This document shows positions 24,842 through 38,200 of a stretch of 64,000 nt of DNA, one piece after another. Position 1 is the first letter of the stretch. Each line of letters opens with the position of its first letter. The DNA is from Edaphochlamys debaryana (taxonomy: Eukaryota > Chlorophyta > Chlorophyceae > Chlamydomonadales), in the NCBI GenBank assembly GCA_016858145.1, contig JAEHOE010000121.1:310001-374000 (forward strand), in the 5' to 3' direction. The notes under the pieces were generated by a model. The model ran no database searches. It worked only from the letters and a program-made list of their open reading frames with translations, and had not been told where the DNA came from. The position numbers were made by a program, and so were the translations under genes.

Positions 24842-27800
24842 TTACGGGCGGAGCGCGGGCAGGCGGCGGGTCGAGGTGGTGCCGGTGCGGCCGCCGAAGG
24901 GGGCCGCGAAGGAGACGTTGATGGCGGTGAAGGGCTTGATCTGCAGCTTGGACTGGATCCAGCCGCCGCGGCCGTCGAAGCCGCCCGTCACCGTGTACAC
25001 GTTCCGGTAGCCCTTCTTAGTCAGCTCCTTGGCCACGGCCTCGGCCAGGGGCCCGTAGCGGTCCAGAAGGATGACCTTGGTGCCCGTGGCGATGCGGCGC
25101 AGGGCGGCGATCTGGGTCGGGGGCGGGGAGGGGAGAGGAGGCGGGGTTTGGGGGGGCCTGTCACGTCGGGTGCAGGGCAGCGATCTGGGTCGGCGGCGGC
25201 GCGGGTGGGGTGGCGGGGAGGCGGGGTTGGGAAAGGAGGAGAGAGGAGAGGTTGGGGTTGGTTACGCGGGGTGCATGGCTGCGCAGGGTGTACGGTACAA
25301 CCGCAACCGCAACCGCCGGGGCTGAGCCCGGTGAGCAGGCGAGAGTCTCGAGACCTGCGCCTGCTCGCGGGAACTGACGCCGGCCCAAACCCCCCTTGCG
25401 CGCACCTGCAGGGCGGTGGTCTGCGCCTCAATGAGGTTGGGGTCCTTGAGCTGCGAGCGCAGGCGCTTGTCCTCCATGGCCGCATACTCCACCTCCAGGA
25501 TCTAAAGGACGGGGTGGTGGGGGTGGTGGGGTGGTGGTGGTGGTGGTGAACATGCAAAACAAAGGATAAGTGAAGCCCCTCCCGCCCAGACCCCTTGAGG
25601 ACCATTTCCGTGCCGTGACCGTCCCGCAAGGCCCTGCCTTTCCCCGGTGGTGGGCCTGCCCGTCCTCCGCTCCACCACCCTTCACCCCTCGCGCTCCACC
25701 CTTTTCACTCCCCCCCTCTCCTCCGCCTCACCCGGCTGGAGGCAGCGCCCGGCACGTCCGGCACGCCGCTGGCCTCCTTCTCGCGGGCGGGGCGGATGTC
25801 AATGACCACCGCGTTGCCGTCGCTGCCCACAGAGTCCAGCGCAGCGGCGGCAGTCACGTTGCCAGAGTAGCCGCTGCGGCAGATGGCATGGGGTGGGGGT
25901 GGGGAGGGAGCGGGGCGCAGAGTGAGAGCGGGCGGTGTTACCACGGGCGGTTGCCGTGGCCTCCAGAGGATGCGGTGCCGAGAGCTGCGTCCTGGCGGGC
26001 AGGGCTGCCGCCGACGTCGCCCCTCGCCAGTCGTCGTGATCGCCAGGACCCCGCCCGTAGCTAGCGGTCCGTGCAGGACACAAAGCCGCTCAGCAACCCG
26101 TTGTTCGGGAGACTTGGCGCCGGATGTACCGGCAAGGCGCACGGTTCACGGTCTCCGAACCTCCCCGCCTCGCCGCAGCCCCGGGCCCCGGCCCGAGCAT
26201 CCTGCATGCCCCGCACCAGCCCCCTTGTGCTGACGCAGGAGCGCTGCGCAGACGCGGCCCGGCCTCCGCCTCTTCCCTCCCCCGCCCCCTCTCTCCCCCC
26301 AACCTTCCTCCACCCCGCCCCGCCCACCCCCTCCCTCCCTGCCCCGCCCCCACCGGAAGAGGCCGAAGATGGCGGGGGTGAGGTACCACAGCGCAAAGGC
26401 GCCCAGCGCGTACTCCCCGAGCACCAGGGGGTCGGTGCCCGACAGCGCGTCCGCCACGCCCGCGGCCACCGGGGAGGCGGCGCTGTAGGCCGTCTCCGTA
26501 ACGTCCGCCACCTTGTCGGCGGCGGCGCCAATGCTGGAGAAGTCCACGCCCGTGCTCTCCAGGACGTCCGACACCGTGGACTGGGGGTCAAGGGGCGGGG
26601 AGTGGGTAGGGGAGTGGGTGTTTGTTGCTGAGCGGGATCGCGCCGACGCCAGGGAGGCATAGCTTGCGAAGCTTGCGAACAGGGGAGGGGAGGGGGGGAG
26701 GGAGGGGGGGAGGGAGGGCACGGTGGGGGCGTGCGTTGTGGTAAGGATGGTGAGGGGCGGGGAGCGGGGCGGTGGGGAGCTGAGGGGCCCAGGAGGGACC
26801 AGGGCGGAGGGGGGGAAGAGAGTCCAGGCTGGAGCGGGTCCAGCGTGCTGGGAGGGGTCAGGGGGGGGGGGGGCTCTCACCGTGAAGGCGGGGCCGGCGG
26901 CCTCCAGGGCGGGCTGCGCCAGCTCGGCCGTCTTCTTGGCAGCCTCCACCACCACGGGGGCAACGGTGTCCACGGCCTCCTTGGCAATGGGGGCGACCAC
27001 ATCGTAGCCCTGAGAGGGGTGGAGGAGGGTGGAGGATTAGGCGGGTTTGGCACGTGTTGCTGGCGCGGGGTGCATTTGGTTTGCGGGTGAAGGGGGCTGG
27101 AGGCTTGGCACGTACCCAAAACCTCCGACAAACCCGAAACCCGGTCGTCCCCGACGGGGCCATCGCGAAGGCGACTCACGTCCTTCAGCAGCTTAGCGCC
27201 CGTCTGCAGGGTGGTGATACCGGCCTTGACGACCTCGCCAGTCGCCTGCGCAAATGGACCAAACAGACACGGCCGATTGGGTAGGCGGCGACACGAGTTA
27301 CTTCAAGGCGAAGTGAAACGTGGAATGGCAGCGATGCTACCGGGCCAGCGCAGGCGACGAGCGAACAACGGCCGTCGCGTCTGGCTAGCTGACCCGGGCT
27401 GCAGGTTTTGCGGCCGACCATGTGTGCTGAAGTAGCGATTAGCTTCACTCTCTCCACGCTCAATTGGGTTGGCTCCGAGTGCGCCTCGTCGGACCGCTAT
27501 CATCGCAAGGTCCGTCCAGCGGGCAGGTAATCGCCTACCTTGACGGCCCCAACCACGCTCTCCACGGTGGTGTCCAGCTCGTCAGCACGGGCGGCCGCCG
27601 ACTGGAGCAGGACGCTGCTCGCCAGCAGGCCGGCCGCAAGGTGCTTGGGCACTGCAAGCAGGGGCCACAAAGTGGTCAGGCATTGAATCAGACCACTGTG
27701 GTGCCGCTCGATGGGTTATGGGTGGCAGCGTCGACCGTCGCGCGAACGTCGATTGAGCGCCATCTCGGGTTGTGAGCGTCGCAGGGCCCCAGCTGCCCCA

Positions 27801-28091
27801 GAGCGTCCATCAAGACGTGCCAAATCACCACAGAGGTCCATTGGCAAAGCATTTGTGCGCAATTGAGCTGGGTGGAGCGCTGGCCGGCACAAGGCCTTGC
27901 ACGCAAGCCCCGAAGGCCCTAGCGAAGCACAGTCGACCTGCTAATTGTTGAGCTAAACTACGCCGTGACTTGCATGCCTCCTCACCGGCAGCCTTGGGCT
28001 GGGTGCGCTGCTGGGCCATGGCCTTCACGGCCGAGCGCGCGGGGCGAACCCCGGCGCGAGAGGCCTTCTGCATAAGCGACGGAGCGGCCAT
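24842..28091 (-). CDS. CAS: Chloroplast calcium-sensing receptor CAS (rhodanese-like)
   Basis: Eight exons (28091-27986, 27651-27539, 27245-27180, 27009-26881, 26580-26354, 25873-25732, 25501-25406, 25111-24842) splice cleanly to about 382 residues. The N-terminus is a basic plastid transit peptide, then a hydrophobic stretch ending AAARA, a likely thylakoid cleavage site. A helical Ala/Val-rich lumenal region (VESVVGAVKATGEVVKAG) follows. The single membrane span (LVLGEYALGAFALWYLTPA, about residue 190-212) leads into a stromal rhodanese-like domain (NAVVIDIRPAREKEASG to YTVTGGFDG). The usual rhodanese Cys is absent; the loop reads LLDRYG, as known for CAS, so it is probably not a sulfurtransferase. 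CAS acts in thylakoid Ca2+ signalling, acclimation and, in Chlamydomonas, the CO2-concentrating mechanism. Confidence 0.95.
25167..25200 (-). repeat. Intronic copy of CAS exon 8 start with its acceptor
   Basis: The stretch repeats 25095-25128 (offset 73 bp) with a few changes. It contains the CGACCCAG acceptor and the first codons of exon 8. The real acceptor is taken as the downstream copy at 25112 because only it continues into the conserved exon. Confidence 0.75.
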
Positions 28092-29228
28092 TTGTGTTAC
28101 GTGGGTGAAGCTTGTAAACTTCAGCACCAAACGTGGGCAGGGCCAGGGCTTTGTCTCCACACATGCGCATCATGGCATGCTGTACGGCGGTACGGCAGAC
28201 CACATAACTGCCTTCACGAAACGCAGCCGCTGCAGCTATCCGAGGACCATTGAAATCACTTTGCGGGTGGGCTGCCCGGGCACCCCGGGCCGCTCAGTGA
28301 TACGAGGGGGATGGCGGGGTAGGGCGGGGGGCCGCAGCCCGCAGGTGCACTCGAGGGACGTGATACGACGTCGTGGCGCGCCCTAAACTTGTCAGATGTT
28401 GGGTCTAGCAACTTGTGCTGCGACAGGGGTGTACTGGGGCGTCACCTGCGTCTGGTAAGGGCTCCCTTGGGGGGAAGGTGGACGGACGGGAAGATGCAAG
28501 TGGATGGAAGACTCCTCCAGTCGTCATGCATATGGCCACCCCACAGCACCTATGCCGGCAGTCGCCTTAGAAGTGGTCCAAGTAGCCAGAGAGGTGATGG
28601 CGGGGCTGCCTCGACTGAGCGGTCAGAAAGGGTGCGGAGGATTGAAGATAGAAGGGCAGGGCAGAGGGGCGGGTGGGGTGGGGCGGGGCCCTGCCCTAGA
28701 CAAGCCCTCCACGTGCTCATGGTTATGCAACAATGCAAGCATGCTCCTCCCTGTGCCAGCGCTTCCTCAGTCACGGTGCGTACGGCTGGGTAGCCAAGGC
28801 TTTTATACCACACCTGGAAGGAATTACGACGGCAGATAACTTGAAGCAGGTCGAAGCAGGCTGGCATTCCAGGGGAGAAAGTGGCCGCCAGCGTCCACCA
28901 GCCTGCCGGGTACGAGCTGGGGCGGCTCCTGCAATGGCTACTGGGGGCTGACGTAACGTAATGGTGCAAGCAACTGGAACCTCCGGTTCGAGCTTTTCCG
29001 CCCGGGGGCTGCAAAGCGTGTGTGTTTCGGTACGGCCGCGCCGCTCGCGACGCCCTCGGTTCTCGTCGCGTTTTGCATTGCACCCGCAACACGGTGTAGG
29101 CGGGCCACATGGTCTGGGCACGCTCACGGAACGACGTTAGAAGCAGGCTTTGACTCAAACTAGTCGCAAGCCCCAATTCCGGGCCGTCCCGCGTTCATGA
29201 AAGCAGCTAGGCAGTAAAGGGCTCCATA
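28092..29228. promoter_or_regulatory. Divergent intergenic region between CAS and the PAP1-like gene
   Basis: These 1.1 kb hold the 5' regions of two divergent genes for plastid proteins. I see no RNA gene; a minus-strand frame of about 200 codons here lacks family features. Confidence 0.4.
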
Positions 29229-32200
29229 ATGCTCGGGCTTCGGTGTACCGGGCCCATGCGCCTGCCGGCGCTGACCGGCCGTCGTTGCGGCGCGCGCGTG
29301 GCGGCACCAATTGCCTGCCCGAGCCTGAGCCTTGCCCGCCACAAGGCCGTGGTGCTGCCAGTAAAACTTGAGCGGGACGTGCGTGTGTTTGCGAAACGCG
29401 GGCGACGTAAGTTTGTGTCCGCGAGTTGCATGCGAGGCGTCGCGCTGCCTTTGGCCCGGCCATAAGCCCCGAGCTCCCCTGCTTGCCCCCCATTACAGCT
29501 CGTAAGACCGATATCCCGGCGCCGGAGGCTGAGGATGCAGGTGCGGTGGTCCACACGGGGGCATGTCGGCTTGTGGCCAGCCTCCCACACCAGCCGGGGG
29601 TCGCCGGTCAACGTGAAGTAACCAACCTCCGTCCCCGGCTGGGTATGCCCCTCCGCACTAGCGGACCTTCTTCCAGAGCCACTAGTTCTGGTCTCTGCCC
29701 AGCCGCTGCCCTGCTGACCTCGTTCCCAAGCCCCCCCCTGCCGCGGGCCTCCTCCCTGCCCCCTTCCACCACCATACCGCGGCCCTCAACCCTTCGCCAT
29801 ACCGCATCCCCCCCATTACCTCTACCCACTCCTAACGCAGATCCTGTGGACGCGGAGGACGCTGCTGCTCCCGCGGACGGCGAGGGCGTCAAGCCCAAGC
29901 GCGGGCGGCGCAGCCGCAAGGAGAAGGCCAAGGAGGAGGCGCGGGACTTGCTGGAGAGCCAGCAGGTCGACCTGGAGGTCAGTTTCCCGCGGTCTGCAGT
30001 TGGCGGTTGGCGGTTGGCGGTTGACAGTTGGCGGTTGGCGGCTGATGGTTGCTGGGTTGACGGCTGGGGGCTGATGGTTGCGACAGGTTGGGTGGCCGAG
30101 CAGCAGTCCTGGGCTGGAGAGCAGGCCCCGCCCGCGCCCTTGCGGCCTGTGCACCTGGGGCCTGCTCTCCAGCCGGGCGCCACCCTGCGGTTGGTCACCA
30201 CCTCACTGCCTTGCCTTTCGGACCACCGAGCACCACAACTCAACCTCACCTCACCGCATCGCCTGTGGAGCGTGCGCTGACCCCATGCGGTGTGCGACGA
30301 GTTCGCCGGGCCCGGAAGGCGGCAACGGCCCGTGGCGTGTGGCGTGCGTGCTGAGCCCATGCCATGCCAGCAGCCCAGCAGGCCCCTGACGGCAGCGGCC
30401 CCCTGAACGCCTGGTGCACAGGTGCTGGAGGAGTTCAAGGCCCGCGCGGTGGCCGAGGAGGAGGCGCGCAAGGCGGTCATGGCGTCTGCGGGCGAGGACG
30501 ACCCGCGCCGCCTCAACTTCCACAGGCAGGTGGACAGGGGGGGAGGCCGCGGGAGCGGGGGCCGGGGAGCAGGAGCCGGGGGCCCACGGTCCGGGCTCTG
30601 GGGTGGGGGGTCCGGGACTCGGGAGCAGACATTGTGTAGGGGAGTGGTGGCCGAGGGCTGGGTGCGGGGCAGTGTGAGGTAGGGCCTTTGCGCTAGCCGC
30701 AGCTGGGGCCTCCGTCTAGGAGGGGTGGACAAGGCTGGGCGGTAAGCTCAGCCTGCTCTCTCACCTCCCCATCCCTGACCAACCTGAGATGCCCTCCTAA
30801 CTTGGCCCCCTGCAGGCAGCTTCTGGCGGCTTCCCAGCGGGGCCTCACAAGCGAGTGCACCCGCGTGATTGCGGCCATGGAGGACGCCGGGCTGCCCCCG
30901 GGGGCGCGAGCCATCCACGTATGGGCCTACTCGTACATCCAGGTACGGCAGGTCGTACGGCACACGGCGCGGGTGCAGGCTGGCGGGCGGGCACGGCCCT
31001 CGCAGCCCGTCGCCTCGCGGTACGGCATCCCCAAAGGGGTGGCGGCTTCCCAGCGCTCCTGTGTCAGCGGCCTGAGCCCCGTGTAACGCCCCACCGTCCG
31101 ATCCCTACCGCAGGTCGGTGACGGGCCGGCGGCGCGGCGGCTGGCGGAGGAGGCGCGCGAGAACTACGGTGGGGCGCGGGCCCGGGGTGTGGCCGGGGTG
31201 GGGCCGGGCAGCAGGAGTGATGTGGCTGGAGCTGGGGCGCCAGGGGCCGGGGTGTTTGGGGGTGCCCTCCCTTGCCCTCCTCCCGTTACTTTGCGCCGCA
31301 ACCTCCCTCCGCAACACCCCGCCCCCCCTGCCCTTCCCCCTTCCTTGACCCCTCCATCCTCCTCCCCTTAACGCAGGCGTGGAGTGGATCCCCGAGACCT
31401 ACGTGGCGCTCATGCACGCCGCGCTCAACTGCAACGGCGCCTCGGGGCCGGACCTGGTGGGGGCGCTGGCGCTGTGGGTGGCGCAGCAGGACGCCGGCCC
31501 CGCGGCCCGCCCGCAGCTGGGCTTCACCTTCCTGGCCAAGGAGCTGTTCCGCCTGCGGTACAGTGCGCTGGCCATGCAGGTGGGGGCGGGGTGGGGTGGG
31601 GGCTTGAGGGGGGAAGAGGAAAGGGGAGGGGGAAGGGGGAAGGGAAGGAGGGGGGGGTGGTGCGTGGCACCAGTCGGGGGAGTCCGTGTATAGAACGCCT
31701 GCCTCAGCTCAACCGCACCACTCCCCCTCCTCTTCCCACTCCTCCCCCTCCCCCTCCTCCCCCTCCCCCTCCTCTCCCTCCCCCCTCCTCCTCCTCCCCC
31801 CCCAGGTGGTGTCCGAGGGCTACGCCGCCGGCTACTCCCCCGACGACAAGCTGGCGGCACTGGTGGTGGAGCAGCTGTGCAAGCAGGGGCTGCTGGTGGG
31901 GGGGGGGGGCGGAGGGTGTTTGAAGCTGATAGCGGGAGAGCGTCTAGGGGGTTGGGGGGTGGTGGGGGGGAGGGGGGAGGAGCAGCTGTGCAAGCAGGGG
32001 CTGCTGGTGGGGGGGAGGGGGTCGGGAAAGGGGAGCGTGGGAGAGACGTCGGGGTTGAGGCGGGGTTGCGGGGAAGGGGTGTGGAGAGGGCTCGGTTTGT
32101 TATGCGATCCCGCTCAGCTTGGTTCTCCCCCTTTCCCTCCCTCCCTCTGGCCGTCCCTCCTTGATTGCGCAGGCCGAGGCGGAGGCCGAGGTGGCTCGCC

Positions 32201-35200
32201 TCCAGGCGGCGGGCGGGCGCGTGGGCCCCGAGCACTACGACACGCTGCTGCGCCTGCGGGCGGCGAGGGGCGAGCTGCAGGGGGCCAGGGAGCTGCTGCA
32301 GGTGGGGCATGGGTGTGTGTGCTGACCCCGATTAGAGATAGCTTGAGTATTCCCAAAGCAGCAAAAAGCGAGGCTGAAACGGGCGTACCCCTGTGTGTGG
32401 GGGGTGGCGGATGCGAGGTCCGACCGGCGTGAGTGCATAAACTATGCAAGATTGGGGTCGGGGTGAAGCGGTTATGGCTCAAGACTCTGGGCCTTGGGGT
32501 TGTGGGGCAGGTTGAAGGCCGTCCCAAGCGTCCGCACGCCTTCCCTCCCCTCACCGCCCCTTTTCCCTTCCCCTCTCCCCCTCCCTCCCCCCCCCAGGTC
32601 TACTTCGACGACCCCGCCTACGCCCCCCCCCGCGCCTCCTCCTACGCAGCCATCCTCAAGGGCCTGGTCTCCTCCCTGCGCCTGGCGCCCTACCCAGAGG
32701 TGGCGGGCGCGGAGCCAGGTGCGCAGAACGGCCCTCCTCCCCCCCTCCCTCCTTCCCCCCTGCCCCCCTGCCCCCCTTCCCCGTGCCCTGACTCGTGCAC
32801 CCCTTCGGCCCCTTCCCTGCTTGCTCCCGCCTCCACGGTGTGCAAAACACGCATCATGTTCCCTCCCGCAGTCCACTCGCTCTGCTTATGACGGAGGCGC
32901 TATTTGCCTTGACATGTATACCCTAACCTGACCTTCCCCTCCTCCCATGTTTCCTCTCCCCCCCAGACGCCCTGGAGGACCCCGGCGGCGGCAGCGTGGA
33001 GGTGACCCCCGCTCAGCTGGATGGGCTGCTGTCGGGCATCCGGGAGGAGATCGTGTCGAGGGGGCTGCGGCCCAGCAGGTGGGGGCGGGGTTGGGGGCAC
33101 GTGGGGGTGGGGGCCACGTGGGGTGGGGGGTGGGGGTGGGGGGTGGGGGCCGGTGCACGGGGAGGCGGGGCAGGCGGGGGACGAGGTCTGCTCAGCGTGC
33201 AGGTGACCGCTCGTGAGGTCTCCCGTCCGCCTCCCCTCGGCCGGGCCCACATCAGCGCTCGCTCACCGCCTCCCCATTCTTGCTGGAGGCTTCCAACACC
33301 CCCCTCCCCCCTCCCCCCTCCCCCCCCCCTGTCAGGGAGGCCTACGCCGCCATGGTGGAGGCCTACGCGGCGGTTGGGGACCTGGACGGCGCTCTGGTGG
33401 CGTACGACACCCTGCTGCGGGCGCAGGGCAGCGCCGCGCTCATGCGCCGCAAGTACCTGGGCAGGCTCGTGGGTGAGCATGGGGGTGTGTTAGGGAACGA
33501 GGAAACCGTTAGCAAGCGGAAAGCCCGGCGAGACTCCGAAGGTGTGAGGCGCCAACTGCTCCCGACATGGGTGTGTGTGGAGGGTTGTGAGCACGGTCTG
33601 TTCTTATCTTGCGTTGAAAGTTTGTTGGGCGTGGTTCACGCGCGGAGGGTAGAGCCATCTGTCCCCTGCCACCCTGCGAACACGCGTAAAGCGGGTGCTT
33701 TTTTACTCAAGCGGGAAGAGTGAGCCGCCATCCGGTTTCTCCCCCCTCCCGCAGTCGCCCTGTGCGCCGCCGACCGGCCCATGGACGCCCTCCGCATCCT
33801 CCGCGACATGTCGTCCACCGCCTCCTTCGCCGACGCCCGCGCCTGCGTGACCCTGCCCCCCGCCGCCTCGGCGCCCCTGCCCGGCTGCGGCGGCCGCTCG
33901 GCGCTGGCCGCCTGGCTGCCGGCCCACGCGGAGGCGATGGAGGAGCGGCGCGGGCGGCGGGCGAGCGTGATCGAGTTCATGCGGGAGCAGGACATGGTGG
34001 GGTGGGGCGGGGGGAGGGCGGGGGTGGAGGCGGGGGGGGGGGTTGGTGGGGAGGTGGAGAGGGGGGAGGAGGGGGGTTGGCGGGAGGTTAGGAGCGGGGT
34101 CCGGGGGGATCTCATGGGTTCATGCGGGAGCAGGACATGGTGGGGTGGGGTGGGGGCGGGGAAGGGGGTTAAGGGAAAAGGGATTCCGGGATTGGCTGCC
34201 CCGTCACCCCCATTCCGCACCCCGTTGCGTGCCACCAACCCCCCCTCCCCCGCCCGCCTCCCTCCCTCCCCCCCTCCCCTCCCTCCCCCTGCCTCCCCCC
34301 CTCCCTCCCCCCCTCCCCTCTCCCTCCCCCCCTCCTTCCCCAGTCCAACCGCCGCGTGGTGGACGGCGTGGTCCTGGGCCTGGGCGGCTGCGTGGTGACG
34401 GAGGACGGCCTGTTCGTGCCCCCCACCAAGATGGCGCTGGCGGAGCTGCGGGCGGAGCTGGTGGGGGGCGGCGCGGACGGTGCGGCGCTGCCGGCGGGCA
34501 AGAAGGACCTGGTCAAGCTGGTCAAGGTGAGGGGTGGGGGGGGGGAGGGGACAGGAGGTAGGGGAGGGAGGGAGGTGGGGGGAAGAATCTCGCCAAGCTG
34601 GTGAAGATGGGAGCTGGGGGGGGGGGGGAAAGGGGGGACCGTGAATGGAAGCGGGGCAAGGGGTTGTTGAAAATTCGGGAGAGGGAGAGAGGCTGTCAAG
34701 GCGGGCGGGCAGGGGAGCCCCTCCATATTCCTCCTTTACTAGCACCCCCCTCCTCACGTATCCCCACCCAACCAAACACCCATCCACCCCCTCCACAACC
34801 CCCTCCCCCCCCCCCAGGACCGGCGGCTGCGGCTGCCCGCCTACGTGCTCGAGGCCCACGCGAGGCTGGAGGACGCCGTGGACCGGCGGGAGGCGGCCCG
34901 GAAGGCGGAGGAGCGGCGGATGGAGGAGGAGGACGAGGAGGAGTGAGCGGGGGTGGGGGGGGGGTGGGGGTTTGGGGTTTTGGGGTCGGGGGTGGAGGTG
35001 GAGGTGGGGGTGGAGGTGCAGGTGTGGAGGGCCTAGAGGTTGCTGGGGGGAGTGAGTGAGGGGAAGCGCCGGTCGTTGACCTTCTTTCCCCTCCCCTTCA
35101 CTCTCCTCCCCCCGGCCCCCCGGCCCCCCGTCCCTCCCCCCAGTGAGGAGCCCCTCCTGGACGAGGACCCCGACGACATGGAGGAGAACGAGAAGGAGGA

Positions 35201-38200
35201 GATGCTGGACTCGGTAGGGGGGGGAGAGGGGGAGGGAGAGGGGGAGGGGGAGGGAGAAGGGGAGAGAGTCAGGGGACGGAGTTGACAGGGATGGGGTTGG
35301 GAGGCGGGCAGACGATCTTGATCAGGGTTGTCATCAAGCATCACTTGTCACGTCGCGTAGTCTCCAGCTGCTGACGAGTGCTACCAAGGGCGGTGTCTCC
35401 ATGTGTATCTGCCCTGCTTGCTGGTCACCGTCTCTCCCCCCACCCCGATCACTCGCTTTCTCTCCCCCCCCCACCCCCGCCCCCAGAACATCCAAACCAT
35501 TCTGGCCGACACGGGCACGTTCGAGGGCGGCGAGACGCTGGAGGAGTCGGCCACCTTCCTGCAGGCCTCCAGGGGGCGCATGAGCCTGCGCGCGGCGGAG
35601 GAGATCGACCTGAACGAAGTGGGGTGGGGGGTGGGGGGGTGGGTGGGGGGTGGGCGGGGGATGGGGTGGTGGTGGTTGTGGGGTTGGGTTGTGGGGTTGG
35701 GTTGTGGGGTTGGGTTGTGGGGTTGGGTTGTGGGGGGTTGCGGGGGGCGGGGGGGGAGCCGAGGGAAGGGCAACAAGGAGGACGGGGCTGTGTGCGGCAA
35801 GAGGGCAAGAGGGTTTGGGGGTTGGTTGGGAGGGAGGCGGGCGCGGGCAGCGAGTACCGAAGGGGAAAGGACAAGCCATTGCACATCTCAACAACACCTC
35901 ACTGCTCGCCCAATGTCTCTCTTTACCCCGCTCGCTCCGGCCCCCCCTTCCCTCCCCTCCGCTCCTTGCCCTCTGCAGGAGGCGCGCCCCCGGCCCCTGC
36001 GGCCCGTGCTGGTTGACGACGACGATGCTGACGTGGACGTGGACGACGCTGACGTGGACGACGTGGACGCGCTGGGGCTGTCAGAGGAGGACGACGGAGC
36101 GGTTGCTGACGAGGACGAGGGCGGCGAGGGCGAGGAAGCCGAAGAGGCGGAGGAAGCCGAGGAGCCGGAGGACGATGACGACATGGAGGAGACGCTCGCG
36201 CTGGACGGCTCCGAGGCCGCCGCCGGCGGCGGCCGCCGGCGGCGCAAGGCCGGCGGCGGCCTCGGCGGCCTGGCCCTCGGGGACGGGGACCTGCTGGGGG
36301 ACGATGATGACGATCTGTTTGGGGATGACGACGAGGGCGAGGGCCCGGATGGGCTGGGCGTGGGGTCGCTGAGCGCCGAGGAGCTCGATGCGGAGCTCAA
36401 GGCGGACCGGCGCGCGGCGGCGGCGAGGGACGCCGACGAGGCCATCCTGGACCAGGTGGGGCCCGGGCCGGGCCTGGGCGGGGCCTGGGGTGGGCCCGGG
36501 TTGGGGCCTGGGTTGGGGCCTGGGCGGGGCCTGGGTTGGGATCCAGAGCAGGGGCCCTGGCATGGGTTAGGCGTGGGCGTTGGGATGGCATGGGGTTTCT
36601 TGGGGCTGTGGAGATGTGCTGTGGCTTCCATGGGCTTCCATGGGGACGAAGGGCTTGGCTGGTGCGTGTGTGTGGGCGCCTCACGTGTCGAGTGCGGCCG
36701 TTGGTTGCGCGCTTGCGCCTCACGCTCCTCTTCTCGCCCCTTTCCCCCCACCTGGGTGCGCATGGGGCTCGCCGGCCGCCGCCTTACCGTTTCCTGCTCG
36801 AAAGAATGCCCCTATCGCCCCCCCCCCTCCAGGTCCTGAACATGGGCTGGCAGCAGGGCGCCCGCTACAACGAGACCGCGGGTGAGGGGGTGGGGGGCGC
36901 GGGCGAGTTCGCCGTATCCTCTGCGGAGCGAGCGACGAGGGATGTGTGAACCGAGCCACCTCAAAACCCTCTTTCGGCCCCGGTCGTACCCCTCCCTTTC
37001 TTCACCTCCCCCCCCCCCCCAGGTATGACTGCCGCCATGCGTATGCTGCAGCTGTGGATCGCAGTGGGGGGGCGCCCCACCCCCGCTGACGTGGCGGCCA
37101 TCTACGAGGGGGCGGCCACCGAGGAGAACACCAAAGCGGGTGGGGAGGGGGGGGGGGGGGAGGGGGGGCTTGGGCGGGGGGCAGGGGGTGCGCGGTGAGG
37201 GGACGGGGGAGGGACGCCGTAAGCCGTGGGCCTTGTCGCGAGAGCCACGCTGCCACGTGCCACTCTTTGCCGTCCGACCCCTCCTCACCCCCTCTTTTGA
37301 CCCCCCCAGCTGCTGAGCTGGCGGAGCAGCTGCCCGCCCTGGAGCAGGCCGGCATCGTCAGCGGGGAGCAGGTGGGGGGCGGGTGGTGGGGGGGTGGATG
37401 GGGATGGAGATGGGGGACAGGGAACGCAATTTAACCTTGCCGCAACGCCCAGCCCCACACTTTCTCCCCACCCACTCCACCACGTAACCGCCGCCAACCG
37501 CCAGCTGAAAGCCCCCAACCGCCAACCGCCAACCGCCATCCCGCAGGTCCAGGAGATGCTGGAGACGCTGGCGGGCGTGTGCCTGCGCCCCACGGCCCCC
37601 AACGCCGAGGCGGCTGACCGCGTGGTGACCCTGATGGAGGACATGGGCCTGACGGTAAGGCGGAGGGGGGGGGGGAAGGGGGAGGAGGGGGGAGTGCGTG
37701 TGTTTATATAACACGGGCGGACCTAACGGTGACCCCGGAACGGTAGGGTCAGGTCTATATCTTGGGGGGTAGGGTAGGGTAGGGTAAGCAACGGGAGAGA
37801 GAGAGGTCTTGATTCTCTGATGCGGCCCCTCGATGCGGCCTATCCGGCTGACCCCTGCCTCTTCCTCCCCCCCCCTCCCCCCCCCCAGGTGCCTGGCGAC
37901 ATCTACGCGGCCCTGGAGGCGGCCCTGGAGGGCGGCTCCCGGGCCCGGGACTCGGCCATGGGAGGGCCGCAGGCCTCGGTGGACCTGGGTGGGTGGGGGG
38001 GAGGGGGGGTCGAGGGGGTGTAGAAGGGGGGTAGAGGGGGGTTAAGAGGGGGGTTAGCGGGGGGTTAGAGGGGTTGGGGCTGGGGGTATCGGGCTCAGCG
38101 GCCTCGGTGGACCTGGATGGGTGGGGGATTGAGTGGGGGTGGGGGAGTGGGTTGGGGATTGAGTGGGGTGCGTGGGGGCGGAGGCGGAAAGGGGCCGGCA

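Noticed and set aside
28550..29176. Minus-strand open frame of 208 codons between CAS and the PAP1-like gene
   Set aside because: No recognisable domain, and the position is the divergent promoter region.
35675..35735. GTTGGGTTGTGGG repeats as possible regulatory element
   Set aside because: Simple low-complexity G/T expansion within an intron, like several others here (for example 39860-39905), with no further structure.
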